From assembly GCA_021234155.1 (NCBI GenBank), contig JAJEKV010000039.1, forward strand, positions 9,191,077 to 9,255,076: a DNA stretch of 64,000 nucleotides, given 5' to 3'. Numbering within the stretch: position 1 is the first letter of the stretch; each line of letters begins with the position of its first letter. Below are positions 48,701 through 58,943 of the stretch, piece after piece. Below the pieces are notes generated by a model, which saw nothing but the letters and a program-made list of their open reading frames with translations, did no database searches and had not been told where the DNA came from. The position numbers and the translations under genes are program-made. Origin of the DNA: Isoetes taiwanensis (Eukaryota; Streptophyta; Lycopodiopsida; Isoetales; Isoetaceae).

Positions 48701-48720
48701 ATTTGGCGACCACTGCTGCT
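48701..48720 (+). other. Primer binding site of the young gypsy-type element
   Basis: Three bases after the LTR comes TGGCGACCACTGC, which has the TGG start required to pair with a tRNA CCA end. It is not the methionine type. I do not assign the tRNA. Confidence 0.6.
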
Positions 48721-48891
48721 CGCTGCACCATTGATCGGCAAGAATTTCCATTGAAAAAGGAGTTGTTACCATTGGTATTGGTATTCGTCGGTAAAGAACG
48801 ACACCATTGAGAAAGGAGCAATTTCTTGTGTGAAGGGAATTTTGCCGTAATTGATTTGTGGAGTAGAATTTGACAAGGGGAGCATAGTTTT

Positions 48892-50859
48892 ATGCCCAAG
48901 GGAAATAAGAAGGATATCCCACCAAGCTCCATCGTAACAAGAAGGGGACCGGCGAGTCAATCTTTGGGCTCAAAATTGCATCAAGATTCAATTTCGTTTT
49001 CAGATTTGGGAGCAGATCTGGGGTCTCATTCTCAAATCCAGGAGATTTTGATTCCATTTACCGATCTAGAAGGTAATCCTTCGTTTTTCAAATTGAAGGG
49101 AGATTCAATTTCGTTTTTCCAATTTCAAGAAACCCAAGAAGAGGCAGAGATGGCTGTACCACCTATGGTATGGGGTTTGCAGACAATGGGGATTCCAAAG
49201 TTTGATGATCTGGTGGATCGGGATCCTTTGAAGCATATTGTGAAGTTTGAGAGGTATTGGCAGCAATGTAAGTTACCGGTTGCTGATTACTTGCTTTGGT
49301 TTCATAGTTCTTTACAAGATTCAGTGGAGGAATGGGCACAAACTCAGCCAGATACCATGACATATCAGGAATTAAAGGAAGCTTTCATTGCTACTTATCA
49401 AGAAGTTCATGGTAAGGATAAGACTATGGAAAGGTGGACCAATTTCACACAAAAGGAAGATGAATCAATTAGAGAGTATAATCAGAGGTATATTGCGGTT
49501 CTCAAAGCCGTGGTTCATTGGAAGATTGCAAGGAATGATGAAATGGATATTCAATGGTATGTAAAGGGGCTGAAACGAGCTATTGCTCATAAGGTGAAGG
49601 CTAAACAGCCTACAACATTACTAGAGGCACAAAAGTATGCTCTCAAGGCTGAAGATAAGTTGGGATACATTCATGAAGTTGCTGCTCCAGAGCATAAAAC
49701 AGAGGATATTGCAGCCAAGATTTCTAAGCTTACAATTGGTGAGAAGCCAAGGGAGGTGCAGTTTATTACTTGTGAGTATTGTGGGTCTATTGGACATTCT
49801 GATACTACATGTAGATTGCTGAAATTCTGCTCAAGATGCCAAATCAAGGGCCATAATGATCAAGAATGTAGGGAGAAGAGATTCTTTGAGAGGGCCAATC
49901 CGGTATTTGCTGTTATGCAACAAGCACCATCTATTCCTATTCAATCAATGCAAGCAGCACCTATCATACCACAAGTTCCAATGATGCCACAAGCTCCAAT
50001 TGCCCAACAAGTTCCAATGGGTTCCACACCAATGGTGCAGCCAAAACAGGGATGGTATCCAAGTAAGGCTCATTTATATTGCAAGTTATGTGATAAGTTC
50101 AAGCATGATGAGACTACTTGTTGGAAAATCCATGGGAAACCAGAATGGGCAACCAACAAGTATCCACCAAAGCAGCAAGTGTTTGAATCAGTACCTCTTC
50201 CTAATAATGATGTTTGCATTCAAGATGCAAAGTACATTGATAATCTTCAAGTTAAGGCTCTTATTGAGGAGCTTAAGAAGCAAGAGAAGGCAAAATCAGT
50301 AGTAAATTATGGATTTGTTGAGGTGGAACATGACCCATTTCAGCAAGAAGAAGAGATTGGAGAAGTAAATGCAGTTACAAGATCACAAAAGATGGTTCAA
50401 GAACCAAGAGTAGTGCCAATTGCGGAGAAGACTAAGACCTCTTTTCCAAAGGCTTTGAAGGAACAAGCTTTGAAGGTGTCAGCACCTAAGAAGGTGCAAT
50501 TCAATGTGCTGCCCACAGAACAGTTTCAGTCTATAGAAGAAAATCAGCCCATAGTGATGCCTTCTATGGTGGATGAGGAAGTTCAAAATGAAGATGATGT
50601 GATCAGCCAAGTTTTGGCCACTAAAGTTACACTTACTCTTGAGCAATTGATGCATTATTCTCCAAATTTGTTACAAGAGTTAGGGGGAAGAACAAAATCA
50701 GAAATTTCAGTCCAACAAATCATATCAAATGATACCGACAAGAGGAGAATGGAGCCACCAGCCCGGCAATCCAAGGATCCTGGGCCATTTCTTTGTGATG
50801 TGAGTATTAATGGTTATCTAATCAAAGAGGCCAACATAGATACCGGCAAGAATGAGTGA
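48892..50859 (+). CDS. Gag polyprotein with three CCHC knuckles and start of protease
   Basis: 655 residues, open from ATG at 48,892. Residues about 85-260 look like a retrotransposon Gag capsid (FDDLVDRDPLKHIVKFERYW, WFHSSLQDSVEEWAQ, ESIREYNQRYIAVL). Zinc knuckles follow: CEYCGSIGHSDTTC (about 294), CSRCQIKGHNDQEC (about 313) and CKLCDKFKHDETTC (about 396), all with CX2CX4HX4C spacing. Three knuckles are more than the usual one or two. Between the second and third lies a Gln/Pro/Met-rich stretch. The frame ends seven residues after the start of the protease motif (ANIDTG), where a frameshift moves the rest of the protease to the next frame. Confidence 0.85.
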   Translation: MPKGNKKDIPPSSIVTRRGPASQSLGSKLHQDSISFSDLGADLGSHSQIQEILIPFTDLEGNPSFFKLKGDSISFFQFQETQEEAEMAVPPMVWGLQTMGIPKFDDLVDRDPLKHIVKFERYWQQCKLPVADYLLWFHSSLQDSVEEWAQTQPDTMTYQELKEAFIATYQEVHGKDKTMERWTNFTQKEDESIREYNQRYIAVLKAVVHWKIARNDEMDIQWYVKGLKRAIAHKVKAKQPTTLLEAQKYALKAEDKLGYIHEVAAPEHKTEDIAAKISKLTIGEKPREVQFITCEYCGSIGHSDTTCRLLKFCSRCQIKGHNDQECREKRFFERANPVFAVMQQAPSIPIQSMQAAPIIPQVPMMPQAPIAQQVPMGSTPMVQPKQGWYPSKAHLYCKLCDKFKHDETTCWKIHGKPEWATNKYPPKQQVFESVPLPNNDVCIQDAKYIDNLQVKALIEELKKQEKAKSVVNYGFVEVEHDPFQQEEEIGEVNAVTRSQKMVQEPRVVPIAEKTKTSFPKALKEQALKVSAPKKVQFNVLPTEQFQSIEENQPIVMPSMVDEEVQNEDDVISQVLATKVTLTLEQLMHYSPNLLQELGGRTKSEISVQQIISNDTDKRRMEPPARQSKDPGPFLCDVSINGYLIKEANIDTGKNE

Positions 50860-52391
50860 ATGTCATGCCTTACCACATAATGCTTCAAGTTGGATTGAAA
50901 ATGATGGAACCGACAACTATGATGCTCAAAGCATTCAATCAAATGAAGGTGCAGCCTATGGGGGTCATAAGAAATGTCTTATGCAAGGTTTATGAGGTGG
51001 AAGCAATCTTGGATTTCATGGTTTTGAAATTTTCAGAGAGTGTGCATGCTGAAACTTATACTTTGTTGCTGAGCCGTACATGGTTAGATGCCGTACAAGC
51101 TGAGACTTCATGGAGAAAGCGTGAAATGAACATCTTTCAAGGGGAACACAAGGTTACTATAGATCATCCTCTGAAATCAGCAAAAGGTACCTTTCTTTGC
51201 AATCCTTCTTTGAGCAGCCTGCAGTTAGAAATCAGCAAAGAGAATGCTATGGTGTCAGGGCAGCAAGGTCTTAGTTGTTTTCATGTCTTGGAAGTGGGTG
51301 ACAGGGAAGATAAGACTTTGTACAAGTGGTTAAAAGGTACCCAAATTTCAGAAATATGTCATTTACAGCAGCAAGTTGCAGATAAGTATATCCAAAGACT
51401 TGAAAGTATTGGTGAAGGTGAGTTACAAGAGACTCTTGTAAACATGAAGGAGGAGTCCATTCAAAGACCCATTGATGACACTTTATTTCAGCAAGGTATT
51501 GATCTAGATCAAGTAGAGATGTTGATTTTGACATCAAGCATGAATGGGGTAAACAAAAATCAGCCCACTATACAAATACAAGAAGCTTGGGGGCATGCGC
51601 ACATTCTGGAGGATGAGGTAAATCAGATCATTCCATATTCACCACAGTCATTACAGTCACCACATGCACCAAATTCATCACAATCATCACATCCACCACA
51701 TCCATTACAGTCACCACAGTCATCACACGCACCACATTCATCACTGTCACCACATTCACCACAATCACCACATTCGTCACCACAGTCACCACATTCATTA
51801 CAGTCACCACATTCAGTCAAGAACATCAATATTTCTCAAGGCAATCAAGAAGAATTGGTTACTATTGGAGGCGATCTTACTCAAGAAGAGGAACGTGATT
51901 TGATATCTTTGTTAAGAGAATTCAGGGATGTTTTGGCAAGAAATTACAAAGAATTGAAAGGCATTCCACCGGAGGTTGTGGTTCATACCATTGATTTGAA
52001 ACAGGGATCAAAACCAGTCCAACAAGCTCAAAGGAGAATGAGTCCAGCAATAGAGGAGCAAGTAAAGGTTGAAGTCATGAAGCTTTTGGAGGCAGGATTT
52101 ATTGTACCAGTGCCAAATTCAGATTGGATCAGTTCTATTGTACCAGTGAGAAAGCCAAATAATTCAATCCGAGTATGCATTGATTACAGGGATCTCAACA
52201 AAGCTACCAAAAGAGATCATTTTCCTACACCATTCATAGACACCTTGTTGGATATTGTTGCAGGAAATCAGGCCTATTCTTTCTTGGATGGGTACTCAGG
52301 ATATAATCAGATTGTTAACTCCACAAGAGCAGAAATGGACTCATGTGGAGCATCTTGGGTTAGCATTGAAGTGGGCCTTGAACAAATTTAG
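50856..52391 (+). pseudogene. Protease remainder, linker and N-terminal half of reverse transcriptase
   Basis: The frame begins VNVMPYHIMLQ, the continuation of the protease after IDTG, and is out of frame with gag by one base. A long linker contains a Ser/Pro/His/Gln repeat (51,634-51,824). The reverse transcriptase starts at about 51,860: FRDVLARNYKELKGIPPEVV, EEQVKVEVMKLLEAGFIVPV, RVCIDYRDLNKATKRDHFPT and FLDGYSGYNQI. There the sequence jumps at about 52,312 to the end of RNase H, and the frame ends. The YxDD motif and most of RNase H are missing, a loss of very roughly 1 kb compared with full Ty3 elements. Confidence 0.85.
51634..51824 (+). repeat. In-frame Ser-Pro-His repeat tract
   Basis: The nucleotide themes TCACCACAT and CATCACAGT alternate for 190 bp and encode SPQSPHSSPQSPHS-like repeats. 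The DNA resembles the CACCACTCACCACACT repeat in the LTRs. Confidence 0.8.
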
Positions 52392-53952
52392 ACATTATCT
52401 TCTTCCTTCACAATGGAATTCAGCAAATGTACAGTATGTTTACATTCATATGGATGTGAACCCGTTGCCATGCATTTACAACAAGACTGTCCAAGATCCT
52501 AAGTTTACAAGATGGGCTCTTATCATACAAGAATTTGAGTTGAAGTATGTTAAGATGGCTCAAGGAGCTCATAATCCAAGTGCCTATTTGAGTAGTGGTG
52601 CTGAAATAGAAGAGGAAACAGACCAGCAAGTAGCATTTCAGGATAATGGAGTATTACAAGGGTTCATTGAGACCGTGGATCTTTGGTATGCCAATATATA
52701 CAGGTATTTGCAAGAGCAGACTTATCCTTCATCATTTTCAAAGCAACAAAAGCATGCTCTTAGAGTACAAACAGCTGGTTATGTGGTGCATGAAGCTATT
52801 CTTTATAAGAGGACTATGGAAGGTCTCTTATTAAGGTGTGTTGCTGGTCAGCAAACTCATGATTTGTTGCAGCAAGCACATGATTGTCAGGGGCATTTTG
52901 CAGCCAGAACCACAGCTAGGAAGATCCTTCATTGGGGATATTATTGGCCAACACTTTACAAGGATACTAGAGACTTTGTTAGCAAATGTGAGAAGTGTCA
53001 AAGGCATAAACAATTGACAGGCCACAATAATATGCCATTCCATCATATTTTGAGTGTTGGTCCATTTCATATGTGGGGATTGGATTACATTGGGCCTATC
53101 AATCCTCCATCTTCCAAAGGTCATAAGTATATCTTGGCAGCCACATGCATGTTTACAAAGTGGGTAGAAGCAATTCCAGCAAAGCATGCTACAGAAAATA
53201 CCACAGTAAGCTTTCTTTATCACAATTTGATTTCTCGGTTTGGTGTTCCAACCATTCTTTTGTCTGATCGGGGAAGTCATTTCATGGGAAAAGTAGTAGC
53301 TCAGTTGACAGAAAAGATTGGTATTCAACATGTGCAAGCTTCTGCTTATTATCCACAGGGCAATGGGCAAGCTGAGTCTACTAACAAAATTTTGAAAGCT
53401 ATCTTGGCCAAAACAATGAAGGATAATCAAAGAAATTGGCATGAAGCCTTGACAGGTGCATTATGGAGTTTCAGGTGTACTTACAAGTTGGCTACAGGAT
53501 TTACACCATTTGAATTGGTTTATGGAGTGCAAGCTGTGATGCCTATTCATTTGGACATTCCTTTGTGTTCATTTGTGGAGCTACCTTATTATGAGAATTT
53601 AGGAGAAGTTCCAACTCCAAATCAAGTGTATAATAGGATGGATGATTTGCTGCAATTGCAAGAGATGAGACAAGAAGCAGCAGACTTCAATATGAGGCAT
53701 AAACATAAAGTAAAGCTTATCAAAGACAAGTTACAGGTTGTCAATCCATTTGAGGAAGGCCAATTGGTGTTGTGCAGGACCACTAAGAAGCATCTATCCA
53801 AATTTCAAAGCCCATGGGAAGGCCCATTTCTGATTGATAAAGAGGTATCAGGTGGGGCTTTCTACTTGATGACTCCAGAAGGGGAATTGTTGCCTAATCC
53901 CAGAAATGGCAAGGATCTCAGGCCTTATTTTGAAAGAGACGTGCTATTCTAA
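52312..53952 (+). CDS. RNase H tail and integrase
   Basis: After the internal deletion joint the frame reads LLTPQEQKWTHVEHLGLAL and KWALNKFRHYLL, the end of RNase H, then integrase. Zinc-binding part: HDCQGHFAARTT with CEKCQRHK. Catalytic D, D, E: LDYIGPINPP, LLSDRGSHFMG and NGQAESTNKIL, all present. C-terminal part: VVNPFEEGQLVLCRTTKKH and SPWEGPFLIDKEV. The stop is at 53,952. The start is not clear: the frame is open upstream to 52,255, so in the intact ancestor it was part of one polyprotein. No chromodomain is seen. Confidence 0.85.
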   Translation: MLTPQEQKWTHVEHLGLALKWALNKFRHYLLPSQWNSANVQYVYIHMDVNPLPCIYNKTVQDPKFTRWALIIQEFELKYVKMAQGAHNPSAYLSSGAEIEEETDQQVAFQDNGVLQGFIETVDLWYANIYRYLQEQTYPSSFSKQQKHALRVQTAGYVVHEAILYKRTMEGLLLRCVAGQQTHDLLQQAHDCQGHFAARTTARKILHWGYYWPTLYKDTRDFVSKCEKCQRHKQLTGHNNMPFHHILSVGPFHMWGLDYIGPINPPSSKGHKYILAATCMFTKWVEAIPAKHATENTTVSFLYHNLISRFGVPTILLSDRGSHFMGKVVAQLTEKIGIQHVQASAYYPQGNGQAESTNKILKAILAKTMKDNQRNWHEALTGALWSFRCTYKLATGFTPFELVYGVQAVMPIHLDIPLCSFVELPYYENLGEVPTPNQVYNRMDDLLQLQEMRQEAADFNMRHKHKVKLIKDKLQVVNPFEEGQLVLCRTTKKHLSKFQSPWEGPFLIDKEVSGGAFYLMTPEGELLPNPRNGKDLRPYFERDVLF

Positions 53953-54334
53953 GGGATTCAGATTTAGTATAGCTCCAATTACAGAGAATTTGTGGAGAAC
54001 TTTTGGGTTACAGCAGGTCGTTTTTCTGTAAAAACAGATAGTGACAGTTCAATAATACTTCATCTATCCTTGCGTTTCGGCGATACGAATCCAAGAGCTA
54101 TGGTGCAGGTCAAACGGAGTTCTGGAACTCAAGATATCAGCTTTCAAAGTTTGCCACAGTTACAGAGGCTCTGTTTCGTCATTGTCATTTTGGACCAGTT
54201 TGTTTGTATCAGTCATTTGGAGTTGAGGAGGGTGTAAATGTGTCATTTGGGGACATGTCCCAAGGACCATATAAGTTTGTTTTGTTGTGGGTTCTCCACC
54301 ACGGAGTGGCACATTTTCCCACTGTGGTCGCCAC

Positions 54335-54704
54335 TGTTGGGGTCATCACCACTCACCACACTATTCACCACTCACCACACTTGTCACCACTCACCACATT
54401 TGTCACCACTCACCACACTTGTCACCACTCACCACACTCATCATATACCGTATATAGAGTGATATAGGCGCATGCACGCGTGCAGGATATTTGCACGTAT
54501 GCATTGTGGAGCCATCATGAGCATTGTATTATCTGAGCAGAGAGAGAACAGAGAGAGAGACGGTGTATTGAGAGAGAGGATTTTGCTTGATCTAGCTATG
54601 GAGATGAGGATTCTTTGTGTTGTGCATTGCCTTGATCTGATAGATTGAGCTTGGATTGTTGGGTTTTTCATCCTTCTTGCAAGGTTAGAGTCCAGGCTCT
54701 AACA
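54335..54704 (+). repeat. 3' LTR of the young gypsy-type element
   Basis: 370 bp; it is 38 bp longer than the 5' LTR because of two additional 19-bp units. Confidence 0.95.
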
Positions 54705-55421
54705 CTTTAGGGATGCTAGACAAAAAAATATATATTTATCTAACGATCATAAGGGAATGCAACTATGGGATGGCAGAATATAGTCCAGCAACTATAAAAA
54801 AACAATAATCAAAGGTGTACGGTTCAAGTTACACAATAAATGTGTTGTACATATAGGCCCTAAGTTACAGCCCCATCTATTATGGCATGTCCTAAAAGTA
54901 TACAAAAGCTTATTCATATGGCTCTGGTATTTCACTGGCCATTCCTACGAAGGATCTTTGATCTTAGATGGAGATAGAGCATGTCTATTATGCATTGCAC
55001 CTGTACCTAAATCTAGCATAAAGTTTCGTATAAAAACTTACCAATAGAAATGGTCAAAGAAAGGTTTATCTTAGTTCAATTATTTGTCCTTGTGTCCTTC
55101 ACGGACTCTAAACAAAAAAAGAAGATGTTAGCATAAGCATCAAATAAATAACTTACCATACCCACAACACACCCATTTAATTCATGGCCAGAGGATTAGC
55201 TATAGCAGATAGAAGTGACCACCAGATTAGCGAGAACAGGGAAAATATGCGGAAAATACGCAAGAAATACAGAAGAAATACGCCAAGATCGGCGAAGAAT
55301 CTGATATATGAACAAGAATCAAAAGTACAATGGCCCGAAGGCAAGCAGGAACACGAGACAGATGCCTAGAAGGCTCAAGACTGGCGTTGAACTGGAATGG
55401 TTCGACAAGAAGGAGGTGCCT

Positions 55422-55522
55422 CCTTATATATCTAGGCCAACGGTCAGGATCGCGCCACTCCAATGGATAAGATCGTGCCAAGTGTCGCGCGTGCATTTAG
55501 GTTCTAGAATATTCTAGAACCT
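55422..55522 (-). promoter_or_regulatory. Heat-shock element and TATA box, D2 copy
   Basis: The 20-bp palindrome GTTCTAGAATATTCTAGAAC is at 55,501-55,520 and the minus-strand TATATAAGG at 55,422-55,430. Unlike the DNA around it, the palindrome has no difference from the D1 copy. Confidence 0.65.
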
Positions 55523-55576
55523 CCTGGAGATAGTCCCACATATGAGAAAGACATGAAGGAATATCTTCAAAAATAT

Positions 55577-55650
55577 TGGTAGTGCACTTGGCAAGGGTGT
55601 GTGATTCGCAATTGGAAGGTTGTGAGTTCAAACCTTGTCTTGTGCAACTA
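55577..55650 (+). ncRNA. tRNA-like (SINE-like) Pol III motif pair, D2 copy
   Basis: TGGTAGTGCACTTGGCAAGG and GGTTGTGAGTTCAAACC form the better-preserved A and B boxes of the unit also seen at 36,035. Confidence 0.4.
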
Positions 55651-55707
55651 TCCTTTTGTACATACGAGTATAATGTTCGTATGATACGAATATCCATATA
55701 GTCGTCA

Positions 55708-55783
55708 CAATTACAAAAAATTTAAACTTGACCATAATCAGCTCATTACAAAAAATTTAAACTTGACCATAATCAGCTCATCC
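55708..55783 (+). repeat. Two-copy 38-bp tandem repeat
   Basis: TTACAAAAAATTTAAACTTG plus GACCATAATCAGCTCA occurs twice here but once in D1, so it arose after the two blocks separated. Confidence 0.85.
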
Positions 55784-56556
55784 GTATATATGAGGTTCAA
55801 ATTAATGCTAGCTAATATAATATGAAGAATTAGCTCTTTGTGAACTAACCGCAAATCATACATAACAGAGAATTTCAATATAGAACAGGTTTTTGGTGAT
55901 ACTCATACGAGGTATAAAATGGTTGAGGAACCCCAATGGCTCCAGACTTTGCAACAAAACTAAATCTATATTTCCATACTTAGAAATTTGCAGAGAGCAT
56001 CATGCCAACTACTTAGATTAGCAACAGAATAGAACAAAAGATTAACGAACATAAAGCAAAGTTTGAGTTACCATTAGTTTGAGTTATTTTGCTACATATT
56101 CTAAACGAGGTGCACCCTGGCCTACCACAGTTGTCGGACGATCCTACGATCCAGATCGTATGTTGGGGCCCTTGGGCACCTCTCTCTTCGCTTATAGTCA
56201 TTTATGATTGGAGGCACCTATGATTTTGAAATATGAAATACGATTTTGCCTATGGTTTTTAGGGAACATTGAACCTCTATACGACTTTGCCTAAGATTTT
56301 AGAATATGAAATACGGGAGCTCAAACCTCTACAAAAATAATTCAATGTCACTACTTTAACCAATATACCCAGTGAGCTAATGCGATTATTTTTTGTCTTG
56401 AATTTATGTTTTTTTTTATAACAACTTATTCAATTGTTTTAGGGATATATAGTCTGTTGTTATTTTTACATCCATATCAAATCCCCTTGGAACCCCTGTT
56501 ATTTTGCTACATATTGCAAGTTGGAACTCCAAGGTTCGATTTTAACATCCAAATTG

Positions 56557-56672
56557 AGAATAGAATAGAATAGAATAGAATAGAATAGAATAGAATAGAA
56601 TAGAATAGAATAGAATAGAATAGAATAGAATAGAATAGAATAAATTTTTTAACGTCCACGGAGACCAAAGAA
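56557..56672 (-). mobile_element. Minimal LINE 3' end with AGAAT tail, minus strand
   Basis: An array of some 17 AGAAT units (56,557-56,642), the complement of TATTC, is followed by TTTTTTAACGTCCACGGAGACC, which on the minus strand is the last 25-30 bp of the LINE family at 2,234 and 38,787. Nearly the whole element was lost by 5' truncation. Confidence 0.8.
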
Positions 56673-58355
56673 GTTCTAGCATAGATAAGGAAAAAGAAAA
56701 GTCAGTTTCACAATAATGCACAAATTGGCATGCATCAAATGTAAACCGTTAGAAGAATAGAATAGAATAGAAGTCATGAAGCACAAATCAAATCACCAGA
56801 CATGGGCATGGATGGGAAGAAAAGACACAATTGGAAGAAAATAAAGTGATTAATGAAGTTTTAACATAGTGCAAGGTTAGAATTGCACCTTCTAACACCA
56901 CACTTGTTTAAGAGCAGGCATTTGAATTCTCTTAAGCTACCAGCTTCTGACAAAATTGCAAGCAAATAATGCTAAGTCTGAAAATGGCTAAAAAGTAAGG
57001 CACATGAAAAAAAACAAACTGGAAACCCTTCTTTGTATTTGGAGCTTTATTCTGACAGATCTGAACTGCAAGAAAAAAAGAAAGACGTGTTCCATACCTC
57101 GTTATTGTACCTTCGCAGTTTCGCCGATTAAAGAGGGAATGTGGTGCATATGAACTCCCTCATATGTCGTAAGTTCCAGACCTGGATCCTTCAAAGATTT
57201 CTCCACTTTCTTCCCATTTCATTTTGTAAACATGCACCTATAATAGCTCCTGCATACCCAAATTCGCAAAAATTGAATCAAATAATGCGTCTGCAATAGA
57301 ATAATGCTTTAAAACAATCGATGCAACATGGGCATGCATGCAAAAAAAAAAAGAATGCTTTACTTAGGACCCATCTGTATGTGGGAAATTGCTTTAATGA
57401 AAACAGAAAAGGCCTACTTAATCCGGATGTGGAAAATAAAATGCATTAAATCTCAACAAAAAGTGATTTTAATCCAAGTCCTTCAGCTTACAATTTTCGA
57501 TCTGTAAAGTAACAGGCGTTCTTCAAAATGGCTATTTGGATATGGGGTCGAACAGATCTAGAAAATTGGGTATTCTTCACAGCCTTTCACCCATATATGC
57601 TCCATCTATAATCATCGTCCATAGGTTCCTTTTCACTTTGAGTTTGAATACCATATATGGGTTCATGGTTCCACTTAAAAAAAAAAAACTCAGAATCCAA
57701 GGTTTTGGTTATGGAGCTTAGGGTTGTCTGGTCTCAAAGCCCTCGTCTTCCTTTTTTGCATTTTTGCTTTCATGCCGCAAGCTCTTCCTAGCTAATCCCT
57801 TTGTCTGGCTGTCAGAAGTGTATATGGAAGAATTTGATATCTGTCATAGAGATCTTGCAGGCAGTCCTCCGAGGCCAGTGCCAAAACGTAAATTAGTGAC
57901 TGGAGGCTGTAGGGGAAAATCGAAAATTCAAAATTAGTATTGCAGCATCCTGCAAGGGGAGAGAGGGGAGGACAGAGAAATGATGAAAGAGCTAGATTCA
58001 ACGACTGGCAATCAATTCAAAACGGGCAATCAATGCTGCCAGCTCGCGTCCCGCAAAAGGAGCCGCAAGCCGGAAGGGAACGCCGCATGCGACGTAACAT
58101 GCTGCATTCCCTGGCATGGTTTCCAACTCTATCTCAAAATAAAAAAGAAGATCAAGTGTTCGAAGTTTATTGCTATATTGTTGTACAATTCATGCAGGTT
58201 CATTCACCTTAACGTAATCTTGGTGCATTTGTTTGCATCTCATTGAAGGGATCTAATATGAAAGACTTTAACCTTGCTGCGGCAATGCTCATTGGTGAAA
58301 TGTTGCTAATTACAGGCACATAACCTTCATCACCTCCCGATTACTTAAGATTATC
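56673..58355. other. Region without recognisable gene
   Basis: AT-rich DNA. A further short GAATAGAATAGAATAGAA lies at 56,755-56,771. Open stretches at 57,536 and 57,980 resemble nothing I know. Confidence 0.4.
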
Positions 58356-58491
58356 GGGGGGGGGGAAAAAGCTAATATGGGGAAGCGCTAATATGGGCGC
58401 TACTACTGGCGCTCGCTTTTTCTAGAGAGAGAAACCCAAAAAAGAAGTTCTGTTTACGGCCCCTTCCTCTGGAATTAAGCTGCTGATCGTG

Positions 58492-58604
58492 GCTGCCGGT
58501 CCCCTTGTAGAAGGGGACACTGGGTCCGGTCCCTTTCATAGAATCAGGTTCTAGCTTTTGCTGCTAGTCGTTGCTGCCGGTCCCCTTGTAGAAGGGGACA
58601 CTGG
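58492..58604 (+). repeat. Repeated hairpin in the LINE leader
   Basis: A 32-bp unit is present at 58,492-58,523 and 58,573-58,604 without differences. Each contains GTCCCCTT-GTAG-AAGGGGAC, an 8-bp stem with a 4-base loop. Confidence 0.85.
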
Positions 58605-58943
58605 ATTTGGTTTGCAGGGGAGGGTTGAATCATGGAAAGAATAGACTCCCCTTGACCAGGACTTTTTCATGATTGTTTAATAGATATGGAAGGATTGCAG
58701 TTCTTGCAGCAGTGGCAGCAGTTGCCATTATAAAGGCTCTCAATCAGTGGCTTTCTGGATATCCGGTTTCATGCAATCATCTTCTTTACCTTCAATCAGT
58801 GGTCTGTCTCCTCTTCAATCAGTGGTCTATCTCCTTCTATCACAGTAATCTTCTATTCTCTGCCGTGTTCTTCCCTAAGCTCTTCTGCATGAAGTTTTCC
58901 TGCTCTGCTTTCATACAAAGCTTCAAATGTCGGAATACGTTCA

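Larger units (their letters stand above)
48369..54704 (+). mobile_element. Young Ty3/gypsy-type retrotransposon lacking the RT core
   Basis: LTRs at 48,369-48,700 (332 bp) and 54,335-54,704 (370 bp) begin TGTTGGGG and end CTCTAACA. Outside a 19-bp repeat they differ at only two positions. The target duplication CTTTA is at 48,364-48,368 and 54,705-54,709, and D1 shows the unfilled site with a single CTTTA at about 35,182. The internal region encodes gag with three zinc knuckles, a broken protease, half of the reverse transcriptase, the tail of RNase H and a full integrase. The RT palm is deleted, so recent movement must have used enzymes of another element, unless the deletion came after insertion. 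Confidence 0.92.
54705..56540 (+). repeat. Block D2, right part
   Basis: Begins with the CTTTA target duplication and continues the match to D1 from about 35,182 to 36,960 with about 95 percent identity by eye. Includes the second heat-shock promoter and SINE-like unit. No protein-coding gene. Confidence 0.75.

Noticed and set aside
50856-50860. Programmed frameshift between gag and pol in the young gypsy-type element.
   Set aside because: The shift lies within the protease active-site region and not before it, and no slippery sequence is evident, so a plain one-base indel is more likely.
51623-51829. A minus-strand open frame of Cys-Asp-Gly repeats (CGDCNECGDCGDEC).
   Set aside because: It is the antisense of the Ser-Pro-His repeat tract in the gypsy-type element and has no independent support.
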